Notes: a model not told the origin generated them from the letters alone. Positions 16,102-24,955 are shown, numbered from the stretch's first letter. The stretch is 64,000 nt of DNA from Cellulomonas sp. C5510 (GCF_019797765.1 NZ_CP081862.1:2232001-2296000), one strand, 5' to 3'. Numbers and translations are program-made.

Positions 16102-18810
16102 TCAGTGGCCGGCGTCGTGCCAGCTCGGGCCCACGCCGACCGACACGTCGAGGGGGACCTCGAGTGCGTACGCCGCGCCCATCTGCGCGCGCACCAGCGC
16201 CTCGACGGCGTCGCGCTCGCCGGGAGCCACCTCGAGGACGAGCTCGTCGTGCACCTGGAGCAGCAGCCGCGACCCGAGCCCCTGCGCGTCGAGCTCCCGC
16301 TGCACGCCGAGCATCGCCAGCTTGATGATGTCCGCGGCGCTGCCCTGGATGGGAGCGTTGAGCGCCATGCGCTCGGCGGCCTCCCGGCGGATCCGGTTGT
16401 CGCTCGTCAGGTCCGGCAGGTACCGGCGCCGGCCGAGGATCGTCGCGGTGTAGCCCGTCGCGCGGGCCTCGTCGGCCACGCCGGCCAGGTAGTCACGGAC
16501 ACCGCCGAACCGGGAGAAGTAGTCGCGCATCAGCGCGGACGCCTCGGCGACGTCGATCTTGAGCTGCTGCGACAGGCCGTACGACGACAGGCCGTACGCC
16601 AGCCCGTAGGACATCGCCTTGATCTTGGAGCGCTGGGCGCTGCTCACCTGGTCGGTCGGCACCCCGAACACCCGCGAGCCGACGTAGGAGTGCAGGTCCT
16701 CCCCCGCGGTGAACGCCTCGATGAGGCCGGCGTCGCCCGACAGGTGCGCCATGATGCGCATCTCGATCTGCGAGTAGTCCGCGGTGAGCAGCGTCTCGTA
16801 CCCGGCGCCGACGACGAACGCGCGGCGGATCTGGCGGCCGGCCTCGGTGCGGATCGGGATGTTCTGCAGGTTCGGGTCCGTGGACGACAGGCGGCCGGTC
16901 GCCGCGATCGTCTGCTGGAACGTCGTGTGGATCCGGCCGTCGGGCGCGACGGACCGCAGCAGGCCCTCGACGGTCTGCCGGAGCCGGATCGCGTCGCGGT
17001 GCGCCAGCAGGTGCTCCAGGAACGGGTGCCCGGTGCGGGCGAACAGGTCCGCCAGGGCGTTGGCGTCGGTGGTGTAGCCGGTCTTGATCTTCTTGGTCTT
17101 CGGCATCTCGAGCTGGTCGAACAGCACCTCCTGGAGCTGCTTCGGCGAGCCGAGGTTCACCTCCCGGCCGATGACGTCGTAGGCCTCGGCGGCGGCGCGC
17201 TGCACGGCGGTGTCGTACTCCTTCTCGAGCGCCGCCAGGTAGTCGGAGTCCGCGGCGATGCCGACGTGCTCCATGCGCCCCAGCACGCCCTCGAGCGGCA
17301 GCTCGACGTCGCGCAGCAGGTGGTCGGCGCCCCGGTCCGCGAGCTGCCCGCCGAGCACGTCGACGAGGTCCAGCACGGCGGCCGCGCGCACGGCGCCGCG
17401 GGCACCCTCCTGCGACCCCTCGAGGTCGAGGTCGAGCGCTCCCTGGCCGGAGTCGTCCGCCACCGCGCCGAGCTCCCGCCGCAGGTAGCCGATCGCGAGG
17501 TCCGACAGGTCGTAGCCGCGGCGGTCGGGCTGCAGCAGGTACGCGCCGAGCTCGGTGTCGAACTCCACGCCGGCGAGCGCGAACCCGCGTCCCGCCAGCG
17601 CGTGCCAGGCCTCCTTCGCGGCGTGGAGCGCCTTCGGCTGCGCGGGGTCGGCCAGCCAGGCGCCGAGCGCCGCCTCGTCCTCGGGGGCGAGCTGCGCGAG
17701 GTCGTACGCCACGGCCTCGTCGCCGACGACGAGGGCGATCCCCCACGCGTCACCGCCCGCCGGCGACGCCGAGCCCTGGACGTCGACCGCCGTGCGCACG
17801 CCGGCGTGCCGCTCGAACCACGCGGCCAGGCCGCCGTCGACCGGCGTGACGATCCCGGGCCCCTCGGACGGCCCGGCGACCTCCCCCGCGCCGTCGCCCT
17901 CACCCGGGAGCATGGCGAACAGGCGGTCCCGCAGGGTGCGGAACTCGAGCTCGTCGAGGATGGTGTGCAGCGCCTCGCGGTCCCACGGGCGCGCGGCCAG
18001 GTCCTCCGGGCCGAGCGGCAGCTCCAGGTCGTCCAGCAGCCGGTTGAGCTGGCGGTTGAGCAGGACCTGGTCGAGGTGCGCGCGCAGCGACTCCCCCGCC
18101 TTGCCGGTGATCCTGTCGACGTTCGCGACCACGCCCTGCAGGCCGTCGTAGGTGGCGATCCACTTCGCGGCCGTCTTCGGCCCGACGCCGGGCACGCCCG
18201 GCAGGTTGTCCGACGACTCGCCCACCAGCGCGGCGACGTCGGGGTACCGGGACGGCGGCACGGCGTACTTCGCCTCGACGGCCTCCGGCGTCATGCGCGC
18301 GAGCTCGGAGACGCCCTTGACGGGGTAGAGCACGGTGACGCGCTCCGTCACGAGCTGCAGCGAGTCGCGGTCGCCCGAGCAGATGAGCACGTCCATCCCC
18401 TCGGCCGCGCCCTGGCGCGCCAGCGTCGCGAGGATGTCGTCGGCCTCGAAGCCCGGCTTGTCCAGCGTCGGGATGTGCATGGTCGCGAGGACCTGCTTGA
18501 TGACCTCGACCTGGCCGCGGAACGGCTCGGGGGACGCCGAGCGGTTCGCCTTGTACTCCTCGTACTGCTCCGTGCGGAACGTCGTGCGACCCGCGTCGAA
18601 GGCCACCGCGACGTGCGTCGGCGCCTCGTCCCGCAGCAGGTTGGCGAGCATCGACACGAACCCGAAGACCGCGTTGGTGGGCTGGCCGGTCGAGGTGGCG
18701 AACTTGTCCACCGGGAGGGCGAAGAACGCCCGGTACGCCACCGAGTGGCCGTCCACCAGGAGCAGTCGTGCGGGCTGCCCGCCGGCGGGGAGTCGCGTCG
18801 CGTCAGTCAC
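16102..18810 (-). CDS. polA: DNA polymerase I
   Basis: Repair polymerase with 5' nuclease, 902 residues. The 5' nuclease domain is at about 10-290 (LLLVDGHSVAYRAFF, FEADDILATLA). The central domain has the 3'-5' exonuclease fold but lacks the acidic residues: DVQ stands where Klenow has DTE, and KEA where it has KYD. Proofreading is therefore very likely absent. The polymerase domain has motif A DYSQIEMRI, motif C QVHDELVLEV, and an O-helix with KAMSYGLAYG, where Tyr takes the place of Phe762. The GTG at 18810 fits the family N-terminus. A TAGGTT -10 lies 7 nt upstream. Confidence 0.97.
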   Translation of the reverse strand: MTDATRLPAGGQPARLLLVDGHSVAYRAFFALPVDKFATSTGQPTNAVFGFVSMLANLLRDEAPTHVAVAFDAGRTTFRTEQYEEYKANRSASPEPFRGQVEVIKQVLATMHIPTLDKPGFEADDILATLARQGAAEGMDVLICSGDRDSLQLVTERVTVLYPVKGVSELARMTPEAVEAKYAVPPSRYPDVAALVGESSDNLPGVPGVGPKTAAKWIATYDGLQGVVANVDRITGKAGESLRAHLDQVLLNRQLNRLLDDLELPLGPEDLAARPWDREALHTILDELEFRTLRDRLFAMLPGEGDGAGEVAGPSEGPGIVTPVDGGLAAWFERHAGVRTAVDVQGSASPAGGDAWGIALVVGDEAVAYDLAQLAPEDEAALGAWLADPAQPKALHAAKEAWHALAGRGFALAGVEFDTELGAYLLQPDRRGYDLSDLAIGYLRRELGAVADDSGQGALDLDLEGSQEGARGAVRAAAVLDLVDVLGGQLADRGADHLLRDVELPLEGVLGRMEHVGIAADSDYLAALEKEYDTAVQRAAAEAYDVIGREVNLGSPKQLQEVLFDQLEMPKTKKIKTGYTTDANALADLFARTGHPFLEHLLAHRDAIRLRQTVEGLLRSVAPDGRIHTTFQQTIAATGRLSSTDPNLQNIPIRTEAGRQIRRAFVVGAGYETLLTADYSQIEMRIMAHLSGDAGLIEAFTAGEDLHSYVGSRVFGVPTDQVSSAQRSKIKAMSYGLAYGLSSYGLSQQLKIDVAEASALMRDYFSRFGGVRDYLAGVADEARATGYTATILGRRRYLPDLTSDNRIRREAAERMALNAPIQGSAADIIKLAMLGVQRELDAQGLGSRLLLQVHDELVLEVAPGERDAVEALVRAQMGAAYALEVPLDVSVGVGPSWHDAGH

Positions 18811-18817
18811 GGGTGCC

Positions 18818-18823
18818 AACCTA
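18818..18823 (-). promoter_or_regulatory. -10 element for leaderless polA transcript
   Basis: TAGGTT on the minus strand ends 7 nt before the polA GTG, in the 19-bp gap to the divergent thioesterase start. Confidence 0.4.
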
Positions 18824-18829
18824 TCGGGC

Positions 18830-19282
18830 ATGTCCGACACCGGCCCGCACCCCATCGACACCCCCGAGGCCCCCGACGGCGCCGGGGACCCCGGCCTCGC
18901 CTTCCCTCCCGGCACGCTCATGGAGCGCCTGGGCATGACGCTGCTGGAGGTGACGCCGGAGCGGGCCGTCGGGACGCTGCCGGTCGCCGGCAACACGCAG
19001 CCCTACGGCCTCCTGCACGGCGGTGCCTCGGCGGCCCTGGCCGAGACCCTCGGCTCGTACGCGGCCGCCGCCCACGCCGGCCCGGGCCGGCGCGCGGTGG
19101 GCATCGAGCTGAGCTGCACGCACCACCGGTCCGCGACCGACGGCGTCGTCACGGGCACCGCCACCGCGGTGCACCTCGGCGGGCGGGTGGCGACCTACGA
19201 CGTGGTGGTCGAGGACCCGCGCGGCCGGCGCGTGTGCTCCGCGCGGCTGACCTGCATGCTGATCGACGACCGCCCGGTCTGA
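18830..19282 (+). CDS. Hot-dog fold thioesterase, PaaI type
   Basis: A 150-residue acyl-CoA thioesterase of the PaaI/YbgC-like hot-dog group. The hallmark YGLLHGGASAALAETLGS is present, and the second half has the central strands GIELSCTHHR and GxxTxxVxxVxxGRRV. Substrate is unknown; aryl- or acyl-CoA release is usual. The ATG is only 19 nt from the divergent polA start. Its 3' end overlaps the convergent acetyltransferase gene by 88 bp. Confidence 0.85.
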   Translation: MSDTGPHPIDTPEAPDGAGDPGLAFPPGTLMERLGMTLLEVTPERAVGTLPVAGNTQPYGLLHGGASAALAETLGSYAAAAHAGPGRRAVGIELSCTHHRSATDGVVTGTATAVHLGGRVATYDVVVEDPRGRRVCSARLTCMLIDDRPV

Positions 19283-19878
19283 GCCACTGCGGCCTCGGCG
19301 GCGGTCGCGTTCCGGCCGGCCCGCGCCCGGCGCCGGCGCGCGATGAGGTCGTCCAGCCCGACGCGCGTGCTGCGTCGCGCCGGGGCGTCGGCGACCAGCC
19401 GGCGCTGCAGCGCCTCGGTGCTGGCCACGCGGTGCGCGGCCGCGGGGGCGAACCCCAGCCGAGCGAGGAACCGCAGCATGCCGCGCGCTCCCGGCAGCGG
19501 GACCGCGAGCACGTCCGCGGCACCGGCCCGCTGGGCCTCCTCGACCACGGCGCCGAGCAGGGCGTGGCCCACGCCGCGGCGGCGCGCGCCCTCCGCGACG
19601 TAGACGGCCTCGATCGAGACGGCCACCTCGTCCGTGAACAGGCTGGGCCCGACGATCCGGGCCAGGGCCAGCCCGCAGACCTCGCCGTCCAGCAGGCCGA
19701 CGATCCCGCACGCCCCCGGCTCACCGACGAGCGCGCCGATCTGGTGCCGCAGGCGGTCGGCGTCGTCCGTGCAGAGCTGCGCGCCCACCACCGACTCCGC
19801 GCGGGCGGCGAGGCTCAGGGCGACGAGGACGTCGAGGTCCTCGGGTCGGGCAGGGCGCACGGTGACGGGCGACGGCAC
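19195..19878 (-). CDS. GNAT-family N-acetyltransferase
   Basis: A 227-residue protein. The GNAT core is at about 6-145; the acetyl-CoA loop is EGARRRGVGHALLG, preceded by IEAVYV. A basic tail with LDDLIARRRRARAG (about 170-185) and a further 40 residues follow. The last 29 codons are antisense to the thioesterase, so the true function of the tail is doubtful. AGGAGG sits 5 nt before the GTG start. Substrate is unknown. Confidence 0.8.
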   Translation of the reverse strand: MPSPVTVRPARPEDLDVLVALSLAARAESVVGAQLCTDDADRLRHQIGALVGEPGACGIVGLLDGEVCGLALARIVGPSLFTDEVAVSIEAVYVAEGARRRGVGHALLGAVVEEAQRAGAADVLAVPLPGARGMLRFLARLGFAPAAAHRVASTEALQRRLVADAPARRSTRVGLDDLIARRRRARAGRNATAAEAAVAQTGRSSISMQVSRAEHTRRPRGSSTTTS

Positions 19879-20311
19879 GGCGACCTCCTGTCAGCACTCG
19901 GACGGGGCGACGACAACGATGTCGTCGCGAGCCTGCTGCGCCCCCCGCGGCACCGCCCGATCATGGCGCACGTCCCCCCGTCCTGCCTAGTCGCCTCGGG
20001 CAGCGAACCACGTGCCCGCGCCCGAACGCCCTGGTCAGCACGACGGGGTGCGACCTGGCTCACACGCCCGGGTGAACGCGCCACCGGAGCGGCCCGGTGC
20101 GGGCCGCGCGTGCCTGCGCCCGGCGGCCCCCGGAGGCCGCGAACGCCTCGAACACGCCCGTAATCGTCCGGAAACGAACGCTCCCTACTGTCGCGCCAAC
20201 TCACGGAGAGCAGGACGTGACGAGCCGGGGCCCCCGGTCGTCCTGCGTGCTCGCCTGAGCCCGCAGCCGACTCCGGCCGATCCGTCGGCCCACGACCGGA
20301 CGGAGGACCAG
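19879..20311. other. Gene-free region upstream of livH
   Basis: A stretch of 433 bp without a convincing gene. It holds the start region of the minus-strand acetyltransferase, a low-complexity GC-rich part, and a possible GlnR-like motif and -10 element listed separately. Confidence 0.6.
20160..20191 (+). promoter_or_regulatory. Possible GlnR-like half site and liv promoter
   Basis: GTAAT, six bases, then GAAAC (20160-20175) resembles one half of the actinobacterial GlnR box (GTnAC-N6-GAAAC). A TACTGT -10-like hexamer follows at 20186-20191. The second half of a full GlnR box is not visible and there is no good -35, so this is a weak call. Confidence 0.25.
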
Positions 20312-21724
20312 GTGCGCCGAGCCGCGACCAGGGACCGTTCCACCGCCGGGGCGCTCGCCGTCCTCGGCGTGCTCCTCCTCACCCTGATCCTCACCGTCGC
20401 CGTCCCGGGCAGCGCCCGGGCAGCGGCTGCCGGTTGCGTCGCCGACGCGGCCACCGGGTGCCTCAACGGCACCATCCGCACGTCCGCCCAGCAGCCCGCG
20501 GCCGGCGTCGTGCTCGACGTCGACGGCCCCGGGGGCACGAGCCGGGCCACGACGGACGCCGACGGCCGCTGGACGCTGGCCGTGACCGAGGCGGGCGACT
20601 ACACGGTCACGCTCGACACCGCGACGCTCCCCGCGGGGGAGACGCTGCGTGACCCGTCGGGCAACCCGCGCACCGTGACGGTCGCGCTCGGATCCTCCGC
20701 GGGCGTGCTCTTCCCGCTGGGCGAGCCCACGGCGCCCGCCGGCGGCGGTGACGAGACCGCCGCCCCCGACCCGGGCAGCACCGCGCCGGCCCCGTCCGAC
20801 GAGGTGGGGACCCCCACGGGGTCGTCCGGCTCCGGCGGGTTCTCCTGGGGCCGGCTCGCCCAGCAGGCCAGCAGCGGCCTGGTGTTCGGCGTGCTGCTCG
20901 CGCTGGCCTCCGTCGGGCTGTCGCTGATCTACGGCACCACCGGCCTGTCGAACTTCGCGCACGGCGAGCAGGTGACGCTCGGCGCGATCGCCGCCTACGT
21001 GGGCGTCCAGCTCGGGGGCCTGCCGCTGCTCGTCGCGGGCGTGCTGGCCGTGGTCGTCGGCGCCGCGTCGGGCTGGCTGCAGGACGCGGGGATGTGGCAC
21101 CCGCTGCGCAAGCGGCGGGTCGGCACCACGCAGCAGGTGATCGTCACGATCGGCCTGTCGATGGCCCTGCAGTACACGTACCAGTTCTTCTTCGGCGGGG
21201 GCGCGCTGCGCATCGTCACCACGAACCCGACGACGGTCACGCTCGGTCCCGTCCGGATCAGCACGACGTCGCTGTGGTCGCTGCTGCTGGCGGCGGTCGT
21301 CCTCGCCGCGGTGGCGTACTTCCTGCTCGGCACCCGGGTCGGCCGCGCCACCCGGGCGGTCTCCGACAACCCCGCGCTGGCTGCGGCGTCGGGCATCACG
21401 GTCGACCGCATCGTGCGGCTCGTGTGGGTGCTGGGCGCGGCGCTCGCCGCGCTCGGCGGCGTGCTCATGGGCCTCTACCTCAACGCCACGTCCTGGAACA
21501 TGGGCGGCGCCCTGCTGCTCCTGATGTTCGCCGCGGTGACGCTGGGCGGCCTCGGCCAGGCGTTCGGCGCGCTGGCCGGCTCGATCGTCATCGGCCTGGT
21601 GGTCGAGATGTCGAACCTCGTCATCCCGAGCGACATGCGCTACGCCGGCGCCCTGCTCATCCTCATCCTCGTCCTGCTGCTGCGGCCCCAGGGCATCCTC
21701 GGACGCGCCGAGCGGATCGGTTAA
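20312..21724 (+). CDS. livH: Branched-chain amino acid permease with secreted Ig-like N-terminal domain
   Basis: A 470-residue protein, about 170 longer than LivH. Residues 13-39 form a signal peptide ending in ARAAAA. Residues 42-115 look like a carboxypeptidase-regulatory or Cna-B-like beta-sandwich: GCLNGTI, PAAGVVLDVDG, TDADGRWTL and AGDYTVTLD, with two Cys at 42 and 50. A Pro/Ser/Gly linker follows (about 130-170). The rest is the LivH permease: GLSLIYGTTGLSNFAHGE, the GITVDRI region and GGLGQAFGALAGS. The GTG at 20312 has GGAGG 6 nt upstream. It is the first gene of livHMGF. Confidence 0.93.
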   Translation: MRRAATRDRSTAGALAVLGVLLLTLILTVAVPGSARAAAAGCVADAATGCLNGTIRTSAQQPAAGVVLDVDGPGGTSRATTDADGRWTLAVTEAGDYTVTLDTATLPAGETLRDPSGNPRTVTVALGSSAGVLFPLGEPTAPAGGGDETAAPDPGSTAPAPSDEVGTPTGSSGSGGFSWGRLAQQASSGLVFGVLLALASVGLSLIYGTTGLSNFAHGEQVTLGAIAAYVGVQLGGLPLLVAGVLAVVVGAASGWLQDAGMWHPLRKRRVGTTQQVIVTIGLSMALQYTYQFFFGGGALRIVTTNPTTVTLGPVRISTTSLWSLLLAAVVLAAVAYFLLGTRVGRATRAVSDNPALAAASGITVDRIVRLVWVLGAALAALGGVLMGLYLNATSWNMGGALLLLMFAAVTLGGLGQAFGALAGSIVIGLVVEMSNLVIPSDMRYAGALLILILVLLLRPQGILGRAERIG

Positions 21725-21733
21725 GGAGCCGTC

Positions 21734-22720
21734 ATGGAGTGGTCCCGCATCCTCGTCAACGTCGCGGGCGAGATCTTCGCCCCGACCACTGCCGCCTACG
21801 CGCTGGCGGCCATCGGCCTCAACGTGCACTTCGGCCTCACCGGCCTGCTGAACATGGGCCAGGCCGGGTTCATGCTGCTCGGTGCCTACGGCTTCGCGAT
21901 CTCGACCATCGCCGGGTGGCCGCTGTGGGCCGCGGTGCTCGTCGCGATCGCCTGCGCCGCCGTGTTCGCCCTGCTGCTCGGCATCCCCACGCTCAAGCTG
22001 CGCGGCGACTACCTGGCGATCGTGACGATCGCCGCCGCCGAGATCATCCGCCTCGTCGGGCGGTCCACAGCCCTGACGGACCTGACGGGCGCTTCGTCCG
22101 GCCTGCGCGGCAACTCGTACAAGGACACGTTCCAGGACGCGTCGCCGTTCCCGGACGGCACCCTCGCGCTCGGTCCGTTCGAGTACTCGACGAACGCGTC
22201 CAACTCGTGGTGGATCCGCATCGTCGGCTGGGCGGTCGTCGCCCTGGCGTGCCTGCTGGTGTGGCTGCTCGTCCGCAGCCCGTGGGGCCGGGTGCTCAAG
22301 GGGATCCGCGAGGACGAGGACGCCGTGCGGTCGCTCGGCAAGAACGTCTACTCGTACAAGATGCAGTCCCTGGTGCTCGGCGGCGTGATCGGCGCGGTGG
22401 CGGGGATCGTCTACGTGCTGCCCCGGGCGGTGCAGCCCGACTCGATGGGCCGCCCCATGACGTTCTTCGTCTGGACGATCCTGCTGCTCGGCGGTGCCGC
22501 GACGGTGTTCGGGCCGGTGCTCGGGTCGATCGTCTTCTGGGTCTCGCTCATGCTCATCAAGTCCGTCATGCGCGTCGGGGTCCCCGAGTCGGTGATGCGC
22601 ACCGAGCAGATCGAGCAGTTCGGCTGGATCGTCGTCGGCGTGACGCTCATGCTGCTGGTGATCTTCCGGCCCCAAGGCATCCTCGGCGACAAGAAGGAGC
22701 TGGCGATCGATGTCCGCTGA
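21734..22720 (+). CDS. livM: Branched-chain amino acid ABC permease LivM
   Basis: Second membrane subunit of the transporter, 328 residues with about eight to ten hydrophobic segments. Family features include NVHFGLTGLLNMGQAGFMLLGA near the N-terminus, PTLKLRGDYLAIVTI, the EEDxxR-like coupling segment REDEDAVRSLGKN, and FRPQGILGDKKE at the end. AAGGAG lies just before the ATG, 9 nt after livH. It overlaps livG by 11 nt. Confidence 0.95.
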   Translation: MEWSRILVNVAGEIFAPTTAAYALAAIGLNVHFGLTGLLNMGQAGFMLLGAYGFAISTIAGWPLWAAVLVAIACAAVFALLLGIPTLKLRGDYLAIVTIAAAEIIRLVGRSTALTDLTGASSGLRGNSYKDTFQDASPFPDGTLALGPFEYSTNASNSWWIRIVGWAVVALACLLVWLLVRSPWGRVLKGIREDEDAVRSLGKNVYSYKMQSLVLGGVIGAVAGIVYVLPRAVQPDSMGRPMTFFVWTILLLGGAATVFGPVLGSIVFWVSLMLIKSVMRVGVPESVMRTEQIEQFGWIVVGVTLMLLVIFRPQGILGDKKELAIDVR

Positions 22721-23711
22721 CGTCCCCCGCGGCCACGTGCCGCCGCCCGTCCCCCACGCCACCACGGCCAGCGGCAAGGACCGCGTCACCGCGGACCTGG
22801 CGCACGTCGCCCGGACGCCCGGCGTCCTGAAGCCGGACGCGATCGTGGTCGCCGACGGCGTCACCCGGCACTTCGGCGGCATGACCGCCGTCGACGTGGA
22901 GCACCTGGAGGTGCAGCGCGGCGCCATCACCGCCCTCATCGGGCCGAACGGCGCCGGCAAGACGACGCTGTTCAACCTGCTCACCGGCTTCGACCGCCCG
23001 AGCACCGGCACGTGGTCGTTCGACGGGCGGTCGCTGTCCGGGGTCGCGGCGGCGCGCGTCGCCCGGTCCGGGATGGTCCGCACCTTCCAGCTCACCAAGG
23101 CCCTGTCCCGCATGACCGTGATCGAGAACATGCGGCTCGGCGCCACCCACCAGCCCGGCGAGAACCTGTTCACCGCCCTGGTCCCGCCGCTGTGGAGGGC
23201 GCGGGAGAAGGAGATCACCGAGAAGGCCGAGGAGCTGCTCGCCCGGTTCAAGCTGGACACCAAGCGCGACGACTACGCGGGCTCGCTGTCCGGCGGCCAG
23301 CGCAAGCTGCTCGAGATGGCGCGGGCGCTGATGTCGGACCCCACGATGGTCATGCTCGACGAGCCGATGGCCGGCGTGAACCCGGCGCTGACGCAGTCGC
23401 TGCTCGGCCACATCCAGGCGCTGCGCGAGGACGGCACGACCGTGCTGTTCGTCGAGCACGACATGCACATGGTCCGGCACATCTCGGACTGGGTGGTCGT
23501 CATGGCGGAGGGCCGGATCGTCGCCGAGGGGCCGCCCGAGGCCGTGATGGCCGACCAGGCCGTGATCGACGCCTACCTCGGCGCGCACCACGACACGGAC
23601 CTGGGGGACGACGCACTGCTCGAGGACGGCATCCAGCGGCTCGAGGCCGAGGAGGCGGGGCAGGTGGACGACGCGTTCGCCGGCACCGACACGAAGGAGG
23701 GCACCCGATGA
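22710..23711 (+). CDS. livG: Branched-chain amino acid ABC ATPase LivG
   Basis: One of the two ATPases of the transporter, 333 residues, longer than usual at both ends. The first 45 residues are a non-conserved extension. Walker A is GPNGAGKTT, the signature is LSGGQRKLLEMARAL, Walker B is MLDEPMAGVNP, and the H-loop is FVEHDM. The last 45 residues are acidic and do not belong to the ATPase core. GGAG precedes the ATG inside livM. The stop overlaps the livF start as ATGA. Confidence 0.95.
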   Translation: MSADVPRGHVPPPVPHATTASGKDRVTADLAHVARTPGVLKPDAIVVADGVTRHFGGMTAVDVEHLEVQRGAITALIGPNGAGKTTLFNLLTGFDRPSTGTWSFDGRSLSGVAAARVARSGMVRTFQLTKALSRMTVIENMRLGATHQPGENLFTALVPPLWRAREKEITEKAEELLARFKLDTKRDDYAGSLSGGQRKLLEMARALMSDPTMVMLDEPMAGVNPALTQSLLGHIQALREDGTTVLFVEHDMHMVRHISDWVVVMAEGRIVAEGPPEAVMADQAVIDAYLGAHHDTDLGDDALLEDGIQRLEAEEAGQVDDAFAGTDTKEGTR

Positions 23712-24526
23712 GCAGCACCGCCGTGCAGGGGTCGGACCCCTCGACCGTCCACCGCGGGGCGCCCGCCGGCGAGCCGCTGCTCGCCGCGACCGACCTCGTC
23801 GCGGGCTACGTGCCGGGCGTCGACATCCTCAACGGCTGCAACCTCGTGGTGCACCCCGGGGAGCTCGTGGGCATCATCGGCCCGAACGGGGCCGGCAAGT
23901 CCACGCTCCTCAAGGCCCTGTTCGGTCTGGTGTCGATCCGGTCCGGCTCGGTGGTGCTGAAGGGCGAGGACATCACCAACCACCGCGCCGACTCGCTGGT
24001 GCGGCGCGGCGTCGGGTTCGTGCCGCAGACCAACAACGTGTTCCCGTCGCTGTCCATCCAGGAGAACCTCGAGATGGGGCTGTTCCAGGCCCCGAAGCGG
24101 TTCGCGGAGCGGTTCGACTTCGTCGTCGACCTGTTCCCGGTGCTCGGCGAGCGGCGCAAGCAGCGCGCCGGGTCGCTGTCCGGCGGCGAGCGGCAGATGG
24201 TCGCCATGGCACGCGCGCTGATGATGGACCCGTCCGTGCTGCTGCTCGACGAGCCGTCCGCCGGTCTGTCCCCCGTGCGCCAGGACGAGACGTTCCTGCG
24301 GACCCGCACGATCAACAAGGCGGGCGTGTCGGTCGTGATCGTCGAGCAGAACGCCCGGCGCTGCCTGCAGATCTGCGACCGCGCGTACGTGCTCGACCAG
24401 GGGTCGAACGCCTACTCCGGCCCCGGGCGCGAGCTCATGCACGACCCGAAGGTCATCGAGCTGTACCTCGGGACGCTCGCCACCGACGTGGAGGCCGCGG
24501 CGCGGCGGGAGGCCCCGCAGGGCTGA
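23708..24526 (+). CDS. livF: Branched-chain amino acid ABC ATPase LivF
   Basis: The second ATPase, 272 residues. Walker A is GPNGAGKST, the Q-loop is in FVPQTNNVFPSLS, the signature is LSGGERQMVAMARAL, and Walker B is LLLDEPSAGLSP. The C-terminus EVIELYLG-like (KVIELYLGT) is typical. The start overlaps livG by 4 nt. It ends the plus-strand liv operon. The matching binding protein is probably the one encoded at 25129-26391 on the other strand. Confidence 0.95.
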   Translation: MSSTAVQGSDPSTVHRGAPAGEPLLAATDLVAGYVPGVDILNGCNLVVHPGELVGIIGPNGAGKSTLLKALFGLVSIRSGSVVLKGEDITNHRADSLVRRGVGFVPQTNNVFPSLSIQENLEMGLFQAPKRFAERFDFVVDLFPVLGERRKQRAGSLSGGERQMVAMARALMMDPSVLLLDEPSAGLSPVRQDETFLRTRTINKAGVSVVIVEQNARRCLQICDRAYVLDQGSNAYSGPGRELMHDPKVIELYLGTLATDVEAAARREAPQG

Positions 24527-24540
24527 GGCCGTCTTCCCGT

Positions 24541-24580
24541 CGCGAGCCCGCGTCCGCCGTCAGGCCGGCGCGGGCTCGTG
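24541..24580. terminator. Convergent terminator after livF
   Basis: A 10- to 12-bp inverted repeat (24541-24552 with 24569-24580) lies 14 nt beyond livF and reaches into the 3' end of the DUF2277 gene. It could act in both directions. Confidence 0.5.
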
Positions 24581-24955
24581 CGTGTGCGGGTGCGCGTGGT
24601 CCGGGTGCGCGTGGTCGTGCGGGTGGTCGTGGTCGTGCGGGTGCGCGTGGTCGTGCCCCGCGCCGACCTCCGGCTCCCCCGCGTCGAACGGCGCCATCCC
24701 GAGGCGCGCCCGCACCTCCGGGCGCCGCAGCGGCGGCACGGTGGCCGGCGGGCGACGCCGGTCCGGGAGCTCGGCGAGCAGCCGCGTGACGATCGCCGCC
24801 ACCTCCGCGACGGCCCGCTCGACGGGCTCGTGGGTCGCCGCGCTCGTGACCTGGACGCCCGTGACCTTCCGGACGAACTGCCGCGCGGCGGCCTCGACCT
24901 CCTCGGGCGTCGCGGCCGGCTCCAGCCCCCGCAGCGTCGTGATGTTCCGGCACAT
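24560..24955 (-). CDS. DUF2277 protein with His-rich tail
   Basis: A 131-residue protein that starts with the DUF2277 hallmark MCRNITTL. The conserved region ends near residue 95 (REVRARLG-like PEVRARLGMAPFD). The last 30 residues are made of His, Asp, Pro and Ala in HDHAHP-like units, with about 13 His. Such tails bind Ni, Zn, Co or Cu in other proteins; that role here is inference. DUF2277 has no known function. It lies between livF and the liv binding-protein gene, convergent with the former. Confidence 0.8.
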   Translation of the reverse strand: MCRNITTLRGLEPAATPEEVEAAARQFVRKVTGVQVTSAATHEPVERAVAEVAAIVTRLLAELPDRRRPPATVPPLRRPEVRARLGMAPFDAGEPEVGAGHDHAHPHDHDHPHDHAHPDHAHPHTHEPAPA

